Numbered from the stretch's first letter, positions 8,445 to 18,254 are shown. The stretch: DNA of 64,000 bases from Aggregatilinea lenta (GCF_003569045.1 NZ_BFCB01000003.1:1302001-1366000); one strand, 5' to 3'. Numbers and translations: made by a program. Notes: generated from the letters alone by a model not told the origin.

Positions 8445-8913
8445 TGTAGTGGACCCGCAAGCGGGACAGTCAACGGACGATGGTAGGGGGGGATGTACGC
8501 CCAGGAACGGACCACCAGGCGGCGTCAAACTCGGTGGGAGTGAGATAGGCGAAGGTCTGGGCCAGGCGAACATGGGTGATATCGGCGACCCAGACCTGAT
8601 CCGGATGCGCGACGGTCAGTCCGGCCACCCGGTTGAGGTAGCGTCGATGCGGATGGTGGCTGTCGGTCGTGCGGACGCGCCGGCGCGGCGGGGGCCGTTG
8701 CAGCCCCATCTCGCGCATCAGACGCTGCACCCGCTTGCGATTGACGACCCAACGGTCCGCCTCGCGCCTCCCCGCTCAGATACGCCAGCACCACCTGCGT
8801 TTTGAACTCGTCACTGTGGGTTCGTCTGGCTTTGCTCATGGTAGTGTCTCCCTTTTCTGACTTCAGGCCTACGATTCTCTTGGCTCTCTGTCCACTCTTT
8901 GGGGTCCACTACA
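8445..8913 (-). mobile_element. Internally deleted IS3-family element with intact ends
   Basis: A 469-bp element bounded by perfect 12-bp inverted repeats TGTAGTGGACCC (8445-8456) and GGGTCCACTACA (8902-8913), with the TG...CA tips typical of IS3. Inside, on the minus strand, are the first ~25 codons of orfA joined out of frame to an N-terminal/central piece of orfB. I see no target-site duplication. It is non-autonomous and could only move with a helper transposase in trans. Confidence 0.8.
8470..8839 (-). pseudogene. IS3-family transposase remnant (orfA start fused to part of orfB)
   Basis: Reading leftwards from 8839, MSKARRTHSDEFKTQVVLAY is a clear IS3 orfA beginning (the helix-turn-helix region). 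From about 8756 the match continues in a different frame as orfB: VQRLMREMGLQRPPPRRR, then PDQVWVADITHVRLAQTFAY, the first catalytic Asp block of the DDE domain. The rest of orfA and the remaining catalytic residues are missing, so no working transposase is made. Confidence 0.85.
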
Positions 8914-8949
8914 GACTGCCAAATGCCCACGGATTATGCAGCGATACAA

Positions 8950-9927
8950 TCAGGTGATGGATACGATCCGGTCTTCGGCCAGTGACTTTTCAACGGCTTC
9001 GACCACTTTCTGCGAGATGATCGCGTCTTCCATCGTGGAGAGCGGCTGGCCGCCCTTGAGACACACATTCACAAAATGGCGGTCTTCGTTGGTAATCGTA
9101 CCCTGGTACGCCGTGTACAGCCGCGAGTGCGAAATGCCGCGCTTTGCTTCGACCCAATCCTGATAGGTATAGCGCGTTGTGCCTTCCGTCCCGATCACCT
9201 TGACCATAAACGTCCAGGGATCGGCAGAGAGATCGTCTGCCGCGAAACTGGCGCACAGGTGCGCGACTCCGCCACATTCCAGATCGACCAATACCATCGC
9301 CAAATCTTCTTTGGTGAGTGTTTCGTAATGACGCACGGCTTTCATCGCTGCAACACGTGTGGGACGCCCCACCAGATACATCATCGTGTAAATATTATGT
9401 TGCAGAATATGACGAACCATGCCCGGTAGCGTTGCGGCGCGTTCCTCAGAGTGGTGGATGTTGTACATCACGTAACACGAAACGATTTTTCCGATGTTGC
9501 CATCCTGGATCAAGGCCCGCGCGCGGGCCAGACTGTCCTCGTGGATCATGTTATGGCCGGGTACACACACCAGCCCCAAGCGTTCGGCAGTGCATTTCAT
9601 CTCCTCGACTTCGGCCACCGTCGCGCCGAGCGGCTTTTCGACCAAAACGTGTTTGCCGTGTTCTAAAGCGAGCTTGGTATATTGTAGATGGGTGTCCAGG
9701 TCGGTGAGCACAAAAACTGCGTCAATGTCCGGGTCCTTGACCAGGTCCTCCGGGGTATCGTAGAAAGCGCAGCCAAACAGCTTGGCTCGTTCCTCCGCCC
9801 GTGATCGTGTACGATTCCACAGGCCAACCAGCCGTGCCTCTGGAATAGCCTGTACGGCTTTGGCATGCAAGATCGAAATCTCGCCCGCACCGATAAAGCC
9901 GACCCCGACAGGTTTATTTGCTGACAT
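8950..9927 (-). CDS. Gfo/Idh/MocA-family NAD(P)-dependent oxidoreductase
   Basis: A 325-residue oxidoreductase. The start is ATG 9927 because GAGGAGG lies just upstream, not the ATG five codons earlier. The Rossmann motif GFIGAGEISILHAKAV is at the N-terminus, the family EKPLG motif at ~92-98, and a C-terminal alpha/beta domain follows. Members oxidise or reduce hydroxyls of sugars, inositols or their derivatives with a bound nicotinamide cofactor; the substrate cannot be read from sequence. It is the last gene of the minus-strand catabolic operon, 65 bp after the UroD-like gene, and probably acts on an intermediate of the same pathway. Confidence 0.88.
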   Translation of the reverse strand: MSANKPVGVGFIGAGEISILHAKAVQAIPEARLVGLWNRTRSRAEERAKLFGCAFYDTPEDLVKDPDIDAVFVLTDLDTHLQYTKLALEHGKHVLVEKPLGATVAEVEEMKCTAERLGLVCVPGHNMIHEDSLARARALIQDGNIGKIVSCYVMYNIHHSEERAATLPGMVRHILQHNIYTMMYLVGRPTRVAAMKAVRHYETLTKEDLAMVLVDLECGGVAHLCASFAADDLSADPWTFMVKVIGTEGTTRYTYQDWVEAKRGISHSRLYTAYQGTITNEDRHFVNVCLKGGQPLSTMEDAIISQKVVEAVEKSLAEDRIVSIT

Positions 9928-9992
9928 AAAAATCCTCCTCAAAGTGAAAAACGGTCGTCTATTGTCTGCTATTCGCCACCAGCTACTCGCGT

Positions 9993-11036
9993 TCAGTGAT
10001 ATACGCCGTACTTTTTGGCGGACTCGACCAGCGCGTGAATGTTATCGTCCGGGGTCTCGGGCCCCATCGCGCAGCCCGGCCCCAGAATGAACCCGTAGCC
10101 CGGCCCCAGGATGTCAATCGCGGCGCGGCAGGCGTCTTCCACATCTTGCGGCGTGCCATAAGTCAAGACGTTGGTATCGATGTTGCCCAACAGCGTTGTT
10201 TTGCCGCGTGCGTGGGCCTTGGCGATACGCATGTCCGTTTTGTGATCGATCTCCAATATCTGCGCGCCAGTGCCGATGAACTCGTCAATGATCGGGATGG
10301 TGTTGCCGCAGATATGGTTATGCAAGATGATGCCTGCGGCCTTCAGCTCGTCAACCATCGCTTTTTCGTGTCGCCAGGGATACTGTTTGTAATGTCGGGG
10401 CGAAAGCAAGTCCGGCCCGCCCAACGGCTCACCGATCGAGGTCGAATGCCCGCCGCACTCGATCAGCGCGAATGCGTAGCGTGTCGCCACCCGGCGCGAG
10501 TAATCCAACAGCGCGTGGATGAGGTCCGGCTCCTCGCCATAACCAATGTCCATCATAATCTCGTCGAGGCCTCGAATTTGCCCGCTGAGGTCCATTGGCC
10601 CCTGGTCGGCGCGGGCGCAAATCCACGCCTTATCCCCGATCTCTTTCGAGAGGATGCGCGTTGCCTTCAAGATTTCGTTCATGGGAAATGTGGTATACGG
10701 ATCGGGTACTTCCAGGTCAACCACTTCGGACAGGCTCTTGACAATCGGGTCGTGCGCTGCCGGAGCCATGTCGTCCCGATAGATGACCTTGAGGCCGCAC
10801 GCCTGCGCATTACAGGCCGTGCCGTTTTCCAGCAGGATCATGTCGTGCCCAAACTCGCGCCAGGCCTGGAGCATCGCATCTGCCAGTAGCTCGCCATCCT
10901 GAAAAACGTCGGACATGGGCAGCCCGGTTGCGCGGGCGGCAGTCTGGAAGTTGTGTAAATCTACCGGCACACGATCCGGTTTTCTGAAGTGGATCGTCGC
11001 GTCGATACGGTCTAGAGAAGTCATAGTATCAGCCAT
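9993..11036 (-). CDS. Uroporphyrinogen decarboxylase-family protein (methyltransferase-like subgroup)
   Basis: A 347-residue UROD-fold protein paralogous to the one at 7288. It has the zinc-type motif HNHICGNTIPI and the distal GPGCAMGPETPDDNIHA, so all expected metal ligands (His, Cys, distal Cys) are present. It also carries ENGTACNAQACGL near residue 67. The ATG at 11036 has GAGGACAA upstream. It lies in the minus-strand operon between the dehydrogenase (11513) and the Gfo/Idh gene (8950), though a 476-bp non-coding gap precedes it. True HemE function is unlikely because of the context and subgroup motifs. Methyl or other C1 transfer from a methylated sugar or inositol is a hypothesis only. 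Confidence 0.8.
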   Translation of the reverse strand: MADTMTSLDRIDATIHFRKPDRVPVDLHNFQTAARATGLPMSDVFQDGELLADAMLQAWREFGHDMILLENGTACNAQACGLKVIYRDDMAPAAHDPIVKSLSEVVDLEVPDPYTTFPMNEILKATRILSKEIGDKAWICARADQGPMDLSGQIRGLDEIMMDIGYGEEPDLIHALLDYSRRVATRYAFALIECGGHSTSIGEPLGGPDLLSPRHYKQYPWRHEKAMVDELKAAGIILHNHICGNTIPIIDEFIGTGAQILEIDHKTDMRIAKAHARGKTTLLGNIDTNVLTYGTPQDVEDACRAAIDILGPGYGFILGPGCAMGPETPDDNIHALVESAKKYGVYH

Positions 11037-11512
11037 AGTTTGTCCTCAACAGTTGATTTCATTTTCATGATCGCTGCGCAATCCGCCGCGCCAACCAGCC
11101 ATGTGTAGGTCACCAGGAAACCGCTTGTGCTGGCTGGCAGGTGCGCTGCATTACGAGGCCCACACGTCGTCTTCGCTCTCGACCATACGCGAATCAGCTT
11201 GTCGCACGTGCCAGGCAAGACTATTCCATCGAAGCGGTTCGCTCCGGCAATTACAGCGCGCCAGGGGAGGACTTAGTGCATTTCCCGACCTTGTGGCTGC
11301 CGTCACCGGGAGCCGGGGCGTTAAGCTTCTCCGGCAGACCGCCCGCTTCGCGCAGGTGGCTGTGCACTGAGTTCATCTCGCCCCACGAGTTGGAGATGCC
11401 GCTCAACGGCTTGCTAGAATTTGCCTCGTTAAACCCCTCGCACGGTACCTCGCATGGATAGACCCTTGAATCGCCCTCGAACAGCCCGTGACCATGCGCC
11501 GATCGCGATCTC
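11037..11512. other. Intergenic region, no gene recognised
   Basis: 476 bp between two minus-strand genes of the same operon. Several short frames are open on both strands but none shows a recognisable motif or a convincing ribosome binding site. It could be a decayed gene or hold a secondary promoter for the UroD-like and Gfo/Idh genes. Confidence 0.45.
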
Positions 11513-12994
11513 CTAAAACCGCCGTGACCAGTCCTTTGGCCAGCGTTCGATCACCACTTTGGTCTGTGTGAAGAACTCGATAGCATGGTGACTCTGACCA
11601 TGCAGCGTGCCAAAGAAACTCGCCTTCCATCCACTGAACGGGAAAAATGCCATCGGCGCGGCGACCCCGATATTGATCCCGATGTTGCCCGCCTGTGCCT
11701 CGTAGCGGAACTTACGCGCGGCGGAGCCGCTGCTTGTAAACAGGCAAGCCATATTTCCATACTCGCCGCTGTTCACCAGCGCGATAGCCTCGTCAACAGT
11801 GTCTACGTGCATCATGCCCAGCACCGGGCCGAAGATTTCGGTGCAGGCAGCCGTACTGCCTGGCCGGACGTCCTGCAAAATGGTCGGGCGTAGGAAATTG
11901 CCACGCTCGTAGTGGCTAATAGTCGTGTTGCGCCCGTCGAGAGTCGCCTTGGCGCCTTCGTCCAGCGCGACCTGGATCAAGCTCTCGATGCGCGCTTTGC
12001 TCTGCGGCGTGATGACGGGTCCCATCGTGACATTTTCATCCAGGCCGTAGCCAACTACGCGCTGTTTCGCCGCCTCGGTGATCGCCTCGGTGAACAACTC
12101 GCGCGCTTCGCCAACCGTGATTGCCAGCGATGCTGCGAGGCAACGTTGGCCCGCGTTGCCGAAGGCACTGTCGGCTACGATGCGCGTGGTCATAGCCAGG
12201 TCGGCATCCGGCAATATGACGACGGGGTTTTTTGCTCCGCCCTGTGCTTGCACTCGCTTGCCGTTCGCCGACGCGCGCGCATAGATGTGCCGCGCTACGG
12301 GGGTCGAGCCGACAAAACTTACCGCCTGAATCGCAGGGTGATCGAGGATCGCGTTTACACAATCTGCGCCGCCGTTGACGATGTTGATCACGCCGGGCGG
12401 AAATCCGGCGGCTTCGAGCAGTTCGGCGGCCATGTGCATAGTCACCGGGCAGCGCTCAGACGGCTTGACGATAACCGTATTTCCGGTCGCGACTGCGTAG
12501 GGCAGGAACCAGAACGGGATCATGCCGGGGAAGTTGAATGGTGCGATAATCGCTGCGACGCCTACCGGCTGCCGGATCATCGATTCATCGATTCCCGGCG
12601 CGATGTCTTCCGAGATCGTGCCCTGCATCAACGTCGGAGTGCCGCACGCCACTTCAACGTTTTCGATCGCGCGGCGCATCTCGCCTTTCGCCTCGGCCAA
12701 CGTCTTGCCGTTCTCGTCGGTTATCATGCGGGAAAGATCGTCGATGTGTTCTTCAAGAAGATTTTTCAACTTGAACAAGTATTGAATCCGCTCTGTCGGG
12801 GGAACACGCCGCCAGGAGTCCTCTGTCGTCGCAGCAACCCGCGCCGCTTGATCGATCTCCTGCGGGGATGACATTGGAACTCGTGCAATCACATCGCCCG
12901 TTGCCGGGTTCACCACGTCTTGATAGACGTCCGACGAGGGTGTTTGCCACTCGCCATTAATGTAGTTTGAAAGTGTTTTCTGCTGCATGCTCAT
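11513..12994 (-). CDS. mmsA: Methylmalonate-semialdehyde dehydrogenase (CoA-acylating)
   Basis: A 493-residue aldehyde dehydrogenase of the MmsA/IolA type. It converts methylmalonate or malonate semialdehyde with NAD+ and CoA to propionyl-CoA or acetyl-CoA and CO2. Visible marks are the early [11 protein letters not shown], the MmsA-type block [20 protein letters not shown], the cofactor loop [13 protein letters not shown] and the catalytic cysteine in [10 protein letters not shown] (~285). CoA-acylating members lack the usual general-base glutamate; here the block reads [15 protein letters not shown], consistent with that subgroup. GAGAGGTATTC precedes the ATG. It lies nine bases after the RpiB-like gene in an operon with split transketolase. 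iolA is the alternative name if the pathway is inositol breakdown, but no other iol genes are seen. Confidence 0.9.
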   Translation of the reverse strand: MSMQQKTLSNYINGEWQTPSSDVYQDVVNPATGDVIARVPMSSPQEIDQAARVAATTEDSWRRVPPTERIQYLFKLKNLLEEHIDDLSRMITDENGKTLAEAKGEMRRAIENVEVACGTPTLMQGTISEDIAPGIDESMIRQPVGVAAIIAPFNFPGMIPFWFLPYAVATGNTVIVKPSERCPVTMHMAAELLEAAGFPPGVINIVNGGADCVNAILDHPAIQAVSFVGSTPVARHIYARASANGKRVQAQGGAKNPVVILPDADLAMTTRIVADSAFGNAGQRCLAASLAITVGEARELFTEAITEAAKQRVVGYGLDENVTMGPVITPQSKARIESLIQVALDEGAKATLDGRNTTISHYERGNFLRPTILQDVRPGSTAACTEIFGPVLGMMHVDTVDEAIALVNSGEYGNMACLFTSSGSAARKFRYEAQAGNIGINIGVAAPMAFFPFSGWKASFFGTLHGQSHHAIEFFTQTKVVIERWPKDWSRRF

Positions 12995-13003
12995 GAATAC
13001 CTC

Positions 13004-13630
13004 TCATATCCGCTTGATCAGCGCTGCCCTAAACGCCTCATCCTCTATCGAGTCCACGTCAATCAATTCTTTCACGCCGGGATAATCGAGCGTGGGTCGG
13101 ATGATTTCCTCCGGGAAGGTAGCAACAATTTCTGTCATTGATCGGTGAGTCATCACAGACACCTGGCTCAAGGTTTGCCGCGCGTGCCGCTGTGGTTCTT
13201 GGCGGTGGGCCGGATACCCCGCGCCAGACTCGACACTAAAAATCCGGTCGAAGATAAAACGCAAGTTCACATCGGCGGCCCACCCATAACCCTGATTGAG
13301 CATCAGCGAAATGCAGTTGCCACCGTTGATCTGCGTGAACAACCACGCATCCAATGACGTGATGATGTGTCCGCAGAACACGCCGGGATACTGCATCACC
13401 GAATTGAGATAACCCTGGCCTGTACCGCATCCACCGACCACAAAATCGACCCGCTTGAGGTGCAGCAAGATGGCGCTCAACAGTCCGGTATGGATGTAGC
13501 TCAACTCCGGCTTGGCGTAGTTTTTGGTCATGCCTGCGTTGATGATGGTGTGGCCGCGCCCTTCTAACGCCGCGAGAATATCGGCGTTGCGATCTGCCGC
13601 ACTCGTTTCGTTTATTACCGCGATTTTCAT
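13004..13630 (-). CDS. RpiB/LacA/LacB-family sugar-phosphate isomerase
   Basis: A 208-residue protein, longer than the typical ~150-residue RpiB, with extra C-terminal sequence. The N-terminus MKIAVINETSAADRN and the catalytic-cysteine block VVGGCGTGQGYLNSV match the family, which interconverts aldose and ketose phosphates (ribose-5-P/ribulose-5-P, galactose-6-P, tetrulose phosphates). GAGGGGGTGTGCG precedes the ATG. Next to a split transketolase and an RbsABC-type importer, it probably isomerises the phosphorylated imported sugar or an intermediate. Apiose, erythritol-type tetroses and pentoses are all possible; the sequence alone does not decide. Confidence 0.8.
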   Translation of the reverse strand: MKIAVINETSAADRNADILAALEGRGHTIINAGMTKNYAKPELSYIHTGLLSAILLHLKRVDFVVGGCGTGQGYLNSVMQYPGVFCGHIITSLDAWLFTQINGGNCISLMLNQGYGWAADVNLRFIFDRIFSVESGAGYPAHRQEPQRHARQTLSQVSVMTHRSMTEIVATFPEEIIRPTLDYPGVKELIDVDSIEDEAFRAALIKRI

Positions 13631-13642
13631 CGCACACCCCCT

Positions 13643-14584
13643 CTATCTTTTTCTTTGGATGGCGCGTTCGGCGCCGCCGATTATGTCCTCGACGCTCATG
13701 CAAAAGGCGTCCATCAACGGTTCCGGGGCGGGCGCGGTGCGTGTAAAGGTGTCATGAATGCCGACCATTTCCAGCGGGGTAGGGCGATGCAGACTCAGCA
13801 CCTCGGCCACGGCGCCGCCCAACCCGCCCAGGATGGTGTGTTCTTCGGCGGTGACAATCGCGCCCGTTTCCGCCGCCGCTTTCAGGATGAGCTGCGTGTC
13901 GATGGGCTTCAGCGTGTGCATTTCCAAGACGCGCACGTCAAGACCGCGTGCAGCGAGTCGGTCGGCGGCCAGCAAGCTTCGCCCAACCATTGACCCCACC
14001 GCAATGATCGTCACATCGCCGCCATCGCGCAGCGTGATCCCTTTGCCGATCGCTACCGTCACACTGGAATCATGCACGGGCAGCGTCGCCGCACGGCTGA
14101 TGCGCAGATATACCGGCCCGTCATACTCGGCAATCACAGGGACCCATGCGCTCGCTTCGTTGGCGTCTGCCGGGACGATGACGGTCATCTCCGGCATGGC
14201 GCGCATGATGGCGATATCCATAATGGAATGATGCGTCGGCCCGTCTTTGAAATCTGATACCCCGGCATAACTGGCTGCGATCTTGACGTTGGTTCGCGCA
14301 TAAGCTACGCAGGTACGGATCTGCTCCAACGCTCGCAGCGCCAGCAACGCCGAAAACCCGTTGGCGAACGGGACTTTCCCGCCCAATGCCAAACCTACCG
14401 CTACATCGATCATGCATGGCTCGGCGATCCCAATGTTAAAGAACCGTTCGGGATATTGTTTGGCGAAAAAATGCGTGAGCGTGGAAGCGGACGTGTCCAC
14501 GTCCAGCACGACTATGTTCGGATTGACTGCGCCGTAGGCGGCAAGCGCCCTACCGTAGCCTTCGCGCATCGAAATCTCAGCCAT
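13643..14584 (-). CDS. Transketolase, C-terminal subunit
   Basis: A 313-residue C-terminal half of a split transketolase (pyrimidine-binding plus C-terminal domains). The start is ATG 14584, with AAAGGAG upstream and an 8-bp overlap with the preceding subunit's end. The pyrimidine-domain stretch FANGFSALLALRALEQIRTC and ITAEEHTI-like VTAEEHTILGGLGGAV are typical. It forms a heteromer with the N-terminal subunit at 14577 to move two-carbon units between sugar phosphates using thiamine diphosphate. Split transketolases are often dedicated to one catabolic pathway, for example apulose-4-phosphate cleavage in D-apiose use; that assignment here is a guess. Confidence 0.9.
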   Translation of the reverse strand: MAEISMREGYGRALAAYGAVNPNIVVLDVDTSASTLTHFFAKQYPERFFNIGIAEPCMIDVAVGLALGGKVPFANGFSALLALRALEQIRTCVAYARTNVKIAASYAGVSDFKDGPTHHSIMDIAIMRAMPEMTVIVPADANEASAWVPVIAEYDGPVYLRISRAATLPVHDSSVTVAIGKGITLRDGGDVTIIAVGSMVGRSLLAADRLAARGLDVRVLEMHTLKPIDTQLILKAAAETGAIVTAEEHTILGGLGGAVAEVLSLHRPTPLEMVGIHDTFTRTAPAPEPLMDAFCMSVEDIIGGAERAIQRKR

Positions 14585-15422
14585 GACGCCCCGCTCCTTT
14601 GATCTCGGCAACGGCCTGGGCTAACTGCGCGTCGTTTGGTGCGACGCCGTGCCAGTACGATTTGTTCTCCATGTAGGAGACCCCTTTTCCCTTGGTCGTG
14701 CGCGCGATTATCATCGTCGGGCGATCATGAATCTCGTCGGCGGTGTCGAGCGCCTGGAGGATCTGTCGCATGTCGTGGCCGTTGATCTCGATCACCGCCC
14801 AATTGCACGCGCGCCATTTATCCACCAGTGGCTCGAGGGGCAGAATGTCGTGAACTGCGCCGTCGAGCTGCACGTCGTTATAATCGACAATCGCGGTCAG
14901 ATTGGCCAAACGGTACTTGGCCGCGACCATTGCTCCTTCCCAGACGATCCCGCCCTGGCATTCGCCGTCACCCATCAGCACATAGGTGTGAAAGGGCCGG
15001 CCATCCATCCGCGCGGTCAGCGCGATCCCGATCCCGATAGCGACGCCGTGCCCCAACAGGCCCGCCGTCATCTCCACGCCAGGCGTTTTCAGCCGATCCG
15101 GGTGTCCCTGCAAATGGCAATCAAGCTCGCCCCAGTGTTGTAGGTCCTCGCGGGGGAAATAGCCGCATTGGGCTAGCGCCGCGTATAACAACGCCGACGC
15201 GTGGCCTTTGCTCATGATAAACCGATCCCGTTCTGGCCATTCCGGGTTATGGGGATCGATCCGCATCTTGTGGAAAAACAGGGCTGCGACGATATCTGCC
15301 GCCGACAGCGATCCACCGGGATGCCCGGCCTGCCGCCGGTAAATCATCTCTACGCTGTCAAGCCGCAGATCGCGCGCGCGCTCCTGCAATTCGATGATCT
15401 GTGAGTCAGGATGAAAATACAT
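14577..15422 (-). CDS. Transketolase, N-terminal subunit
   Basis: A 281-residue thiamine diphosphate-binding half of transketolase. The cofactor motif GDGECQGGIVWEGAM ... YNDVQ is complete, and the substrate-binding histidines RQAGHPGGSLSAAD and MSKGHASALLY are present. GGAAGAACACCC precedes the ATG. It overlaps the C-terminal subunit by eight bases, ensuring coupled synthesis, and follows the ABC permease by 180 bp. A weak 6-bp hairpin (15566-15583) lies in that gap. Confidence 0.92.
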   Translation of the reverse strand: MYFHPDSQIIELQERARDLRLDSVEMIYRRQAGHPGGSLSAADIVAALFFHKMRIDPHNPEWPERDRFIMSKGHASALLYAALAQCGYFPREDLQHWGELDCHLQGHPDRLKTPGVEMTAGLLGHGVAIGIGIALTARMDGRPFHTYVLMGDGECQGGIVWEGAMVAAKYRLANLTAIVDYNDVQLDGAVHDILPLEPLVDKWRACNWAVIEINGHDMRQILQALDTADEIHDRPTMIIARTTKGKGVSYMENKSYWHGVAPNDAQLAQAVAEIKGAGRHG

Positions 15423-15602
15423 GGGTGTTCTTCCGTTCTCTTTTCTGTCAGATGTCTGTCAACCAGGCGTGCTTAAACCTGTGAGTGGTGAACTACCACA
15501 CAACGGTTTAAGGTTTCGGCTCTGTTCACGGACGAGAAACTGCTTCAAGGGACGTTGGTCGCTGCGCCCTAAAAGGGTAGGGCCAGTTCTTTCCCTCTGG
15601 AC

Positions 15603-16622
15603 CTACACACGCCGCCGCCGTCGTCGTGCGTAGTCAATCGTGATGGCAATGAGCAGGACGGAGTAAATGATAATTTTGTGATAATAGGGGTCGATCCTCA
15701 AGATGACCATTTCGTTCTGTAAGACGCCAATCAGCATTGCGCCGACGACCACACCGGGGATGGTTCCCTCACCGCCCATCAAGCTGTAGCCGCCCAGGAC
15801 GCATGCTGCAATTGCCAGCAGTTCGTACCCCTCGCCCGTGCCGGGATGGCCCAAGCCCATCCGCGCCGCCTGGATCATGCCCACCACGACCGCGCACACT
15901 GCCGAAAGGATGTACGCCAGAATGACGCGGCGATCCACGTTGACACCCGAATAGCGCGCGGCCTCGGCATTGCCGCCCGCCGCGTAAATCTGCCGCCCGA
16001 TGTAGGTATAGCGCAGCAGGTAAAAGGCTAATGCCACCACGACGAGACAGATAACTACCGGGATCGGGATGAGGTCAAAGAAGTAACCCTGCCCGAGGTA
16101 CTTGAAATCGTCTGTTAGTCCGGTGATCGGGAAGGATTCGGTGATCACGAGGACAAACCCGCGCGCCAACCCCATCGTAACCAGGGTGATCAGGAAACCG
16201 TGCATTTTTAGCTTAGTGACAAACAGCCCATGGGTCAGGCCGACCAAGCCGCCCAAACCCAGGGTGGCGATGATGCTGATCCAGATCGCCCACCCGTATT
16301 CTTTCATGAAGTAGGCGACCATGACCCCACCAAAGCCGACCATCGATCCGACTGAGAGATCGATCCCTCCCGTGATGATAGTAAAGCCGACGCCAACAGC
16401 GGCGATACCCAGGATGGCGATGTCGCGCGTCATGATCTTGAGGTTGTCCTCATTCAACATGTTGGGGTTTTTGAGCCATCCCCCTGCTATCAGCCCGATC
16501 ACCACCAGAAGCAAAATAAATTCCGGGCTTTTGAGCAGATTTTTGATCCACTTCCATGACGCCAAACCACGGCGGGCCGCCGTCTGCCGGGGATCGAGGG
16601 TTGTTGTTTCAGTAATGTTCAT
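15603..16622 (-). CDS. CUT2-type sugar ABC transporter permease (RbsC-like)
   Basis: A 339-residue BPD_transp_2 permease with eight to ten hydrophobic segments. Diagnostic blocks are TIITGGIDLSVGSMVGFGGV, TLVTMGLARGFVLV and IYAAGGNAEAARYSGVNVDR. It ends in an arginine cluster (YARRRRRRV). It follows the RbsA-like ATPase by 25 bp. Its binding protein is broken by the IS rearrangement upstream, so this transporter probably no longer works unless another binding protein substitutes. Confidence 0.92.
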   Translation of the reverse strand: MNITETTTLDPRQTAARRGLASWKWIKNLLKSPEFILLLVVIGLIAGGWLKNPNMLNEDNLKIMTRDIAILGIAAVGVGFTIITGGIDLSVGSMVGFGGVMVAYFMKEYGWAIWISIIATLGLGGLVGLTHGLFVTKLKMHGFLITLVTMGLARGFVLVITESFPITGLTDDFKYLGQGYFFDLIPIPVVICLVVVALAFYLLRYTYIGRQIYAAGGNAEAARYSGVNVDRRVILAYILSAVCAVVVGMIQAARMGLGHPGTGEGYELLAIAACVLGGYSLMGGEGTIPGVVVGAMLIGVLQNEMVILRIDPYYHKIIIYSVLLIAITIDYARRRRRRV

Positions 16623-16647
16623 AAGAATTCTCCACTATGCCCAAGAA

Positions 16648-18180
16648 TTAACTTGCGATGGCATCAACGAAGGCATCAACTTTGACGAACTGGGTGGCGC
16701 TGGCCATGATGGCTTCCTGGCTCATGCTGTCGCGCCTAAACTCACCGGTGATGCGCCCCTGGCACAACACGATCACTCGGTCACTCATCCCGATAATCTC
16801 GGGCATCTCCGATGAGATCATCAAAATGGCGAGACCCTGCTGCGCAAGCTGGCTCATGAGCGCGTGAAATTCGGCTTTTGCGCCCACATCGATCCCGCGC
16901 GTTGGCTCATCCATTATCAGAATCTTTGGGTTGGAACTGAGCCATTTCGCCAGTACGACTTTCTGCTGGTTGCCGCCACTCAGGTTGCTCACGATCTGGT
17001 TAACGTCCGGCGTGGCGATAGACAGCATTTTGACATAATGCGTGGCGATCACCTTTTCTTCTTTGGCGTTCAGCTTCGCCAGAACGTTAGAAATCCGCCG
17101 TAGAATGGCCATCGTGGCGTTTTGAGCTACCGTCATGTGGAGTAACAGCCCGTGCTGTTTGCGATCCTCTGGAATCCAGCCGATGCCATGCCGCACGGCA
17201 TCTGACGGGCTGTGAATGCGCACGTCTTTGCCGTGGATCAAGATTTCGCCACCTGTCACCCGGTCAATGCCACAGATGGCGCGAGCGACCTCGGTCCGCC
17301 CGGCCCCTACCAACCCGGCCAGCCCGACAATCTCGCCTTTGTGCAGCGTGAAACTCACGTTGCGCACGCCGTTATCGCTGGACAGGTTGCGCAGCTCTAA
17401 CACTGGTTCGGCGATCTCGGCGTCCAGTTTGGGAAAAAGACCCACTTTGCGCCCAACCATGAGCTGGATGATTTTTTCTTCGGTGGCCTCGGCTCTCGGC
17501 AGGGTTCCTACCCGGTGACCGTCGCGCATGACGATGATCCGGTCGACCACGTCCAATACTTCTTCGAGGCGATGACTGATAAAAACAACCGAAGCCCCTT
17601 GCTCTTTCAACCGGCGCATCATGCCAAACAGTGCCTCTACTTCCCGGCTCGAAAGCGCCGACGTGGGTTCGTCCATGAGAATAATGCGCGCCTTCTGGGA
17701 TACGGCTTTGGCAATCTCGACCATCTGTTGCGCCGCGACGGTCAGGTTTTTCACGGGAACGCGGCCTGGCAGTTCGGTTCCCAGGCCGTGCAGAATCTGC
17801 TCTGCTTCCCGGTACATTCTGCGGAAATCCACCATCCCAGTCGCAGCAAGTAGCCGCGGTTCGCGGTTGAGGAATATATTCTCGCCCACCGAGAGCTGGG
17901 GGATCAGGGCCAACTCCTGGAAAATGGTGCTGATGCCCAATTTCTGGGCGTGCTGCGGGCTGCGCGGCTCGATAGACTCATCGCCCAGCCAGATCGTCCC
18001 GGTGTCTTTGGAATAGACTCCTGACAGGATTTTGATCAGAGTGGATTTGCCCGCTCCATTTTCACCTACGAAGCCCAAAATCTCGCCGGGATAGACCTCG
18101 AAATCGACATTATCAAGCGCCTGAACTCCAGGGAACTGCTTGGAGATATTCACCATCCGTAATAAGGGCTTGTCTTCCAT
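16648..18180 (-). CDS. CUT2-type sugar ABC transporter ATPase (two nucleotide-binding domains)
   Basis: A 510-residue RbsA-like ATPase. Domain 1 has GENGAGKSTLIK, LTVAAQQMVEIAKAV and IILMDEPTSALS. Domain 2 has the degenerate GLVGAGRTEVARAI, LSGGNQQKVVLAKWL and ILIMDEPTRGIDVG. It is paralogous to the ATPase at 4605. A 12-bp hairpin separates it from the truncated binding-protein gene, the same layout as the 2420 operon. Confidence 0.92.
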   Translation of the reverse strand: MEDKPLLRMVNISKQFPGVQALDNVDFEVYPGEILGFVGENGAGKSTLIKILSGVYSKDTGTIWLGDESIEPRSPQHAQKLGISTIFQELALIPQLSVGENIFLNREPRLLAATGMVDFRRMYREAEQILHGLGTELPGRVPVKNLTVAAQQMVEIAKAVSQKARIILMDEPTSALSSREVEALFGMMRRLKEQGASVVFISHRLEEVLDVVDRIIVMRDGHRVGTLPRAEATEEKIIQLMVGRKVGLFPKLDAEIAEPVLELRNLSSDNGVRNVSFTLHKGEIVGLAGLVGAGRTEVARAICGIDRVTGGEILIHGKDVRIHSPSDAVRHGIGWIPEDRKQHGLLLHMTVAQNATMAILRRISNVLAKLNAKEEKVIATHYVKMLSIATPDVNQIVSNLSGGNQQKVVLAKWLSSNPKILIMDEPTRGIDVGAKAEFHALMSQLAQQGLAILMISSEMPEIIGMSDRVIVLCQGRITGEFRRDSMSQEAIMASATQFVKVDAFVDAIAS

Positions 18181-18211
18181 GAAGTTCGTCTCCGATTAGA
18201 CCTCAAGAAAT

Positions 18212-18241
18212 GGGGTTCTCTCCACACTTGGAGAGAACCCC
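18212..18241 (-). terminator. Strong hairpin between binding protein and ATPase genes
   Basis: GGGGTTCTCTCC (18212-18223) and GGAGAGAACCCC (18230-18241) form a perfect 12-bp stem with a 6-nt loop and no T-run. It sits 13 bp after the binding-protein stop codon and probably stabilises the upstream transcript or attenuates read-through. Confidence 0.65.
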
Positions 18242-18254
18242 CGGTTTAGCCTGC

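Noticed and set aside
11912-12871. Plus-strand open frame opposite mmsA
   Set aside because: mmsA is full length with intact catalytic cysteine; the antisense frame has no recognisable domain.
15566-15583. GCCCTA/TAGGGC hairpin between permease and transketolase
   Set aside because: The stem is only 6 bp with no T-run and is too weak to call a terminator.
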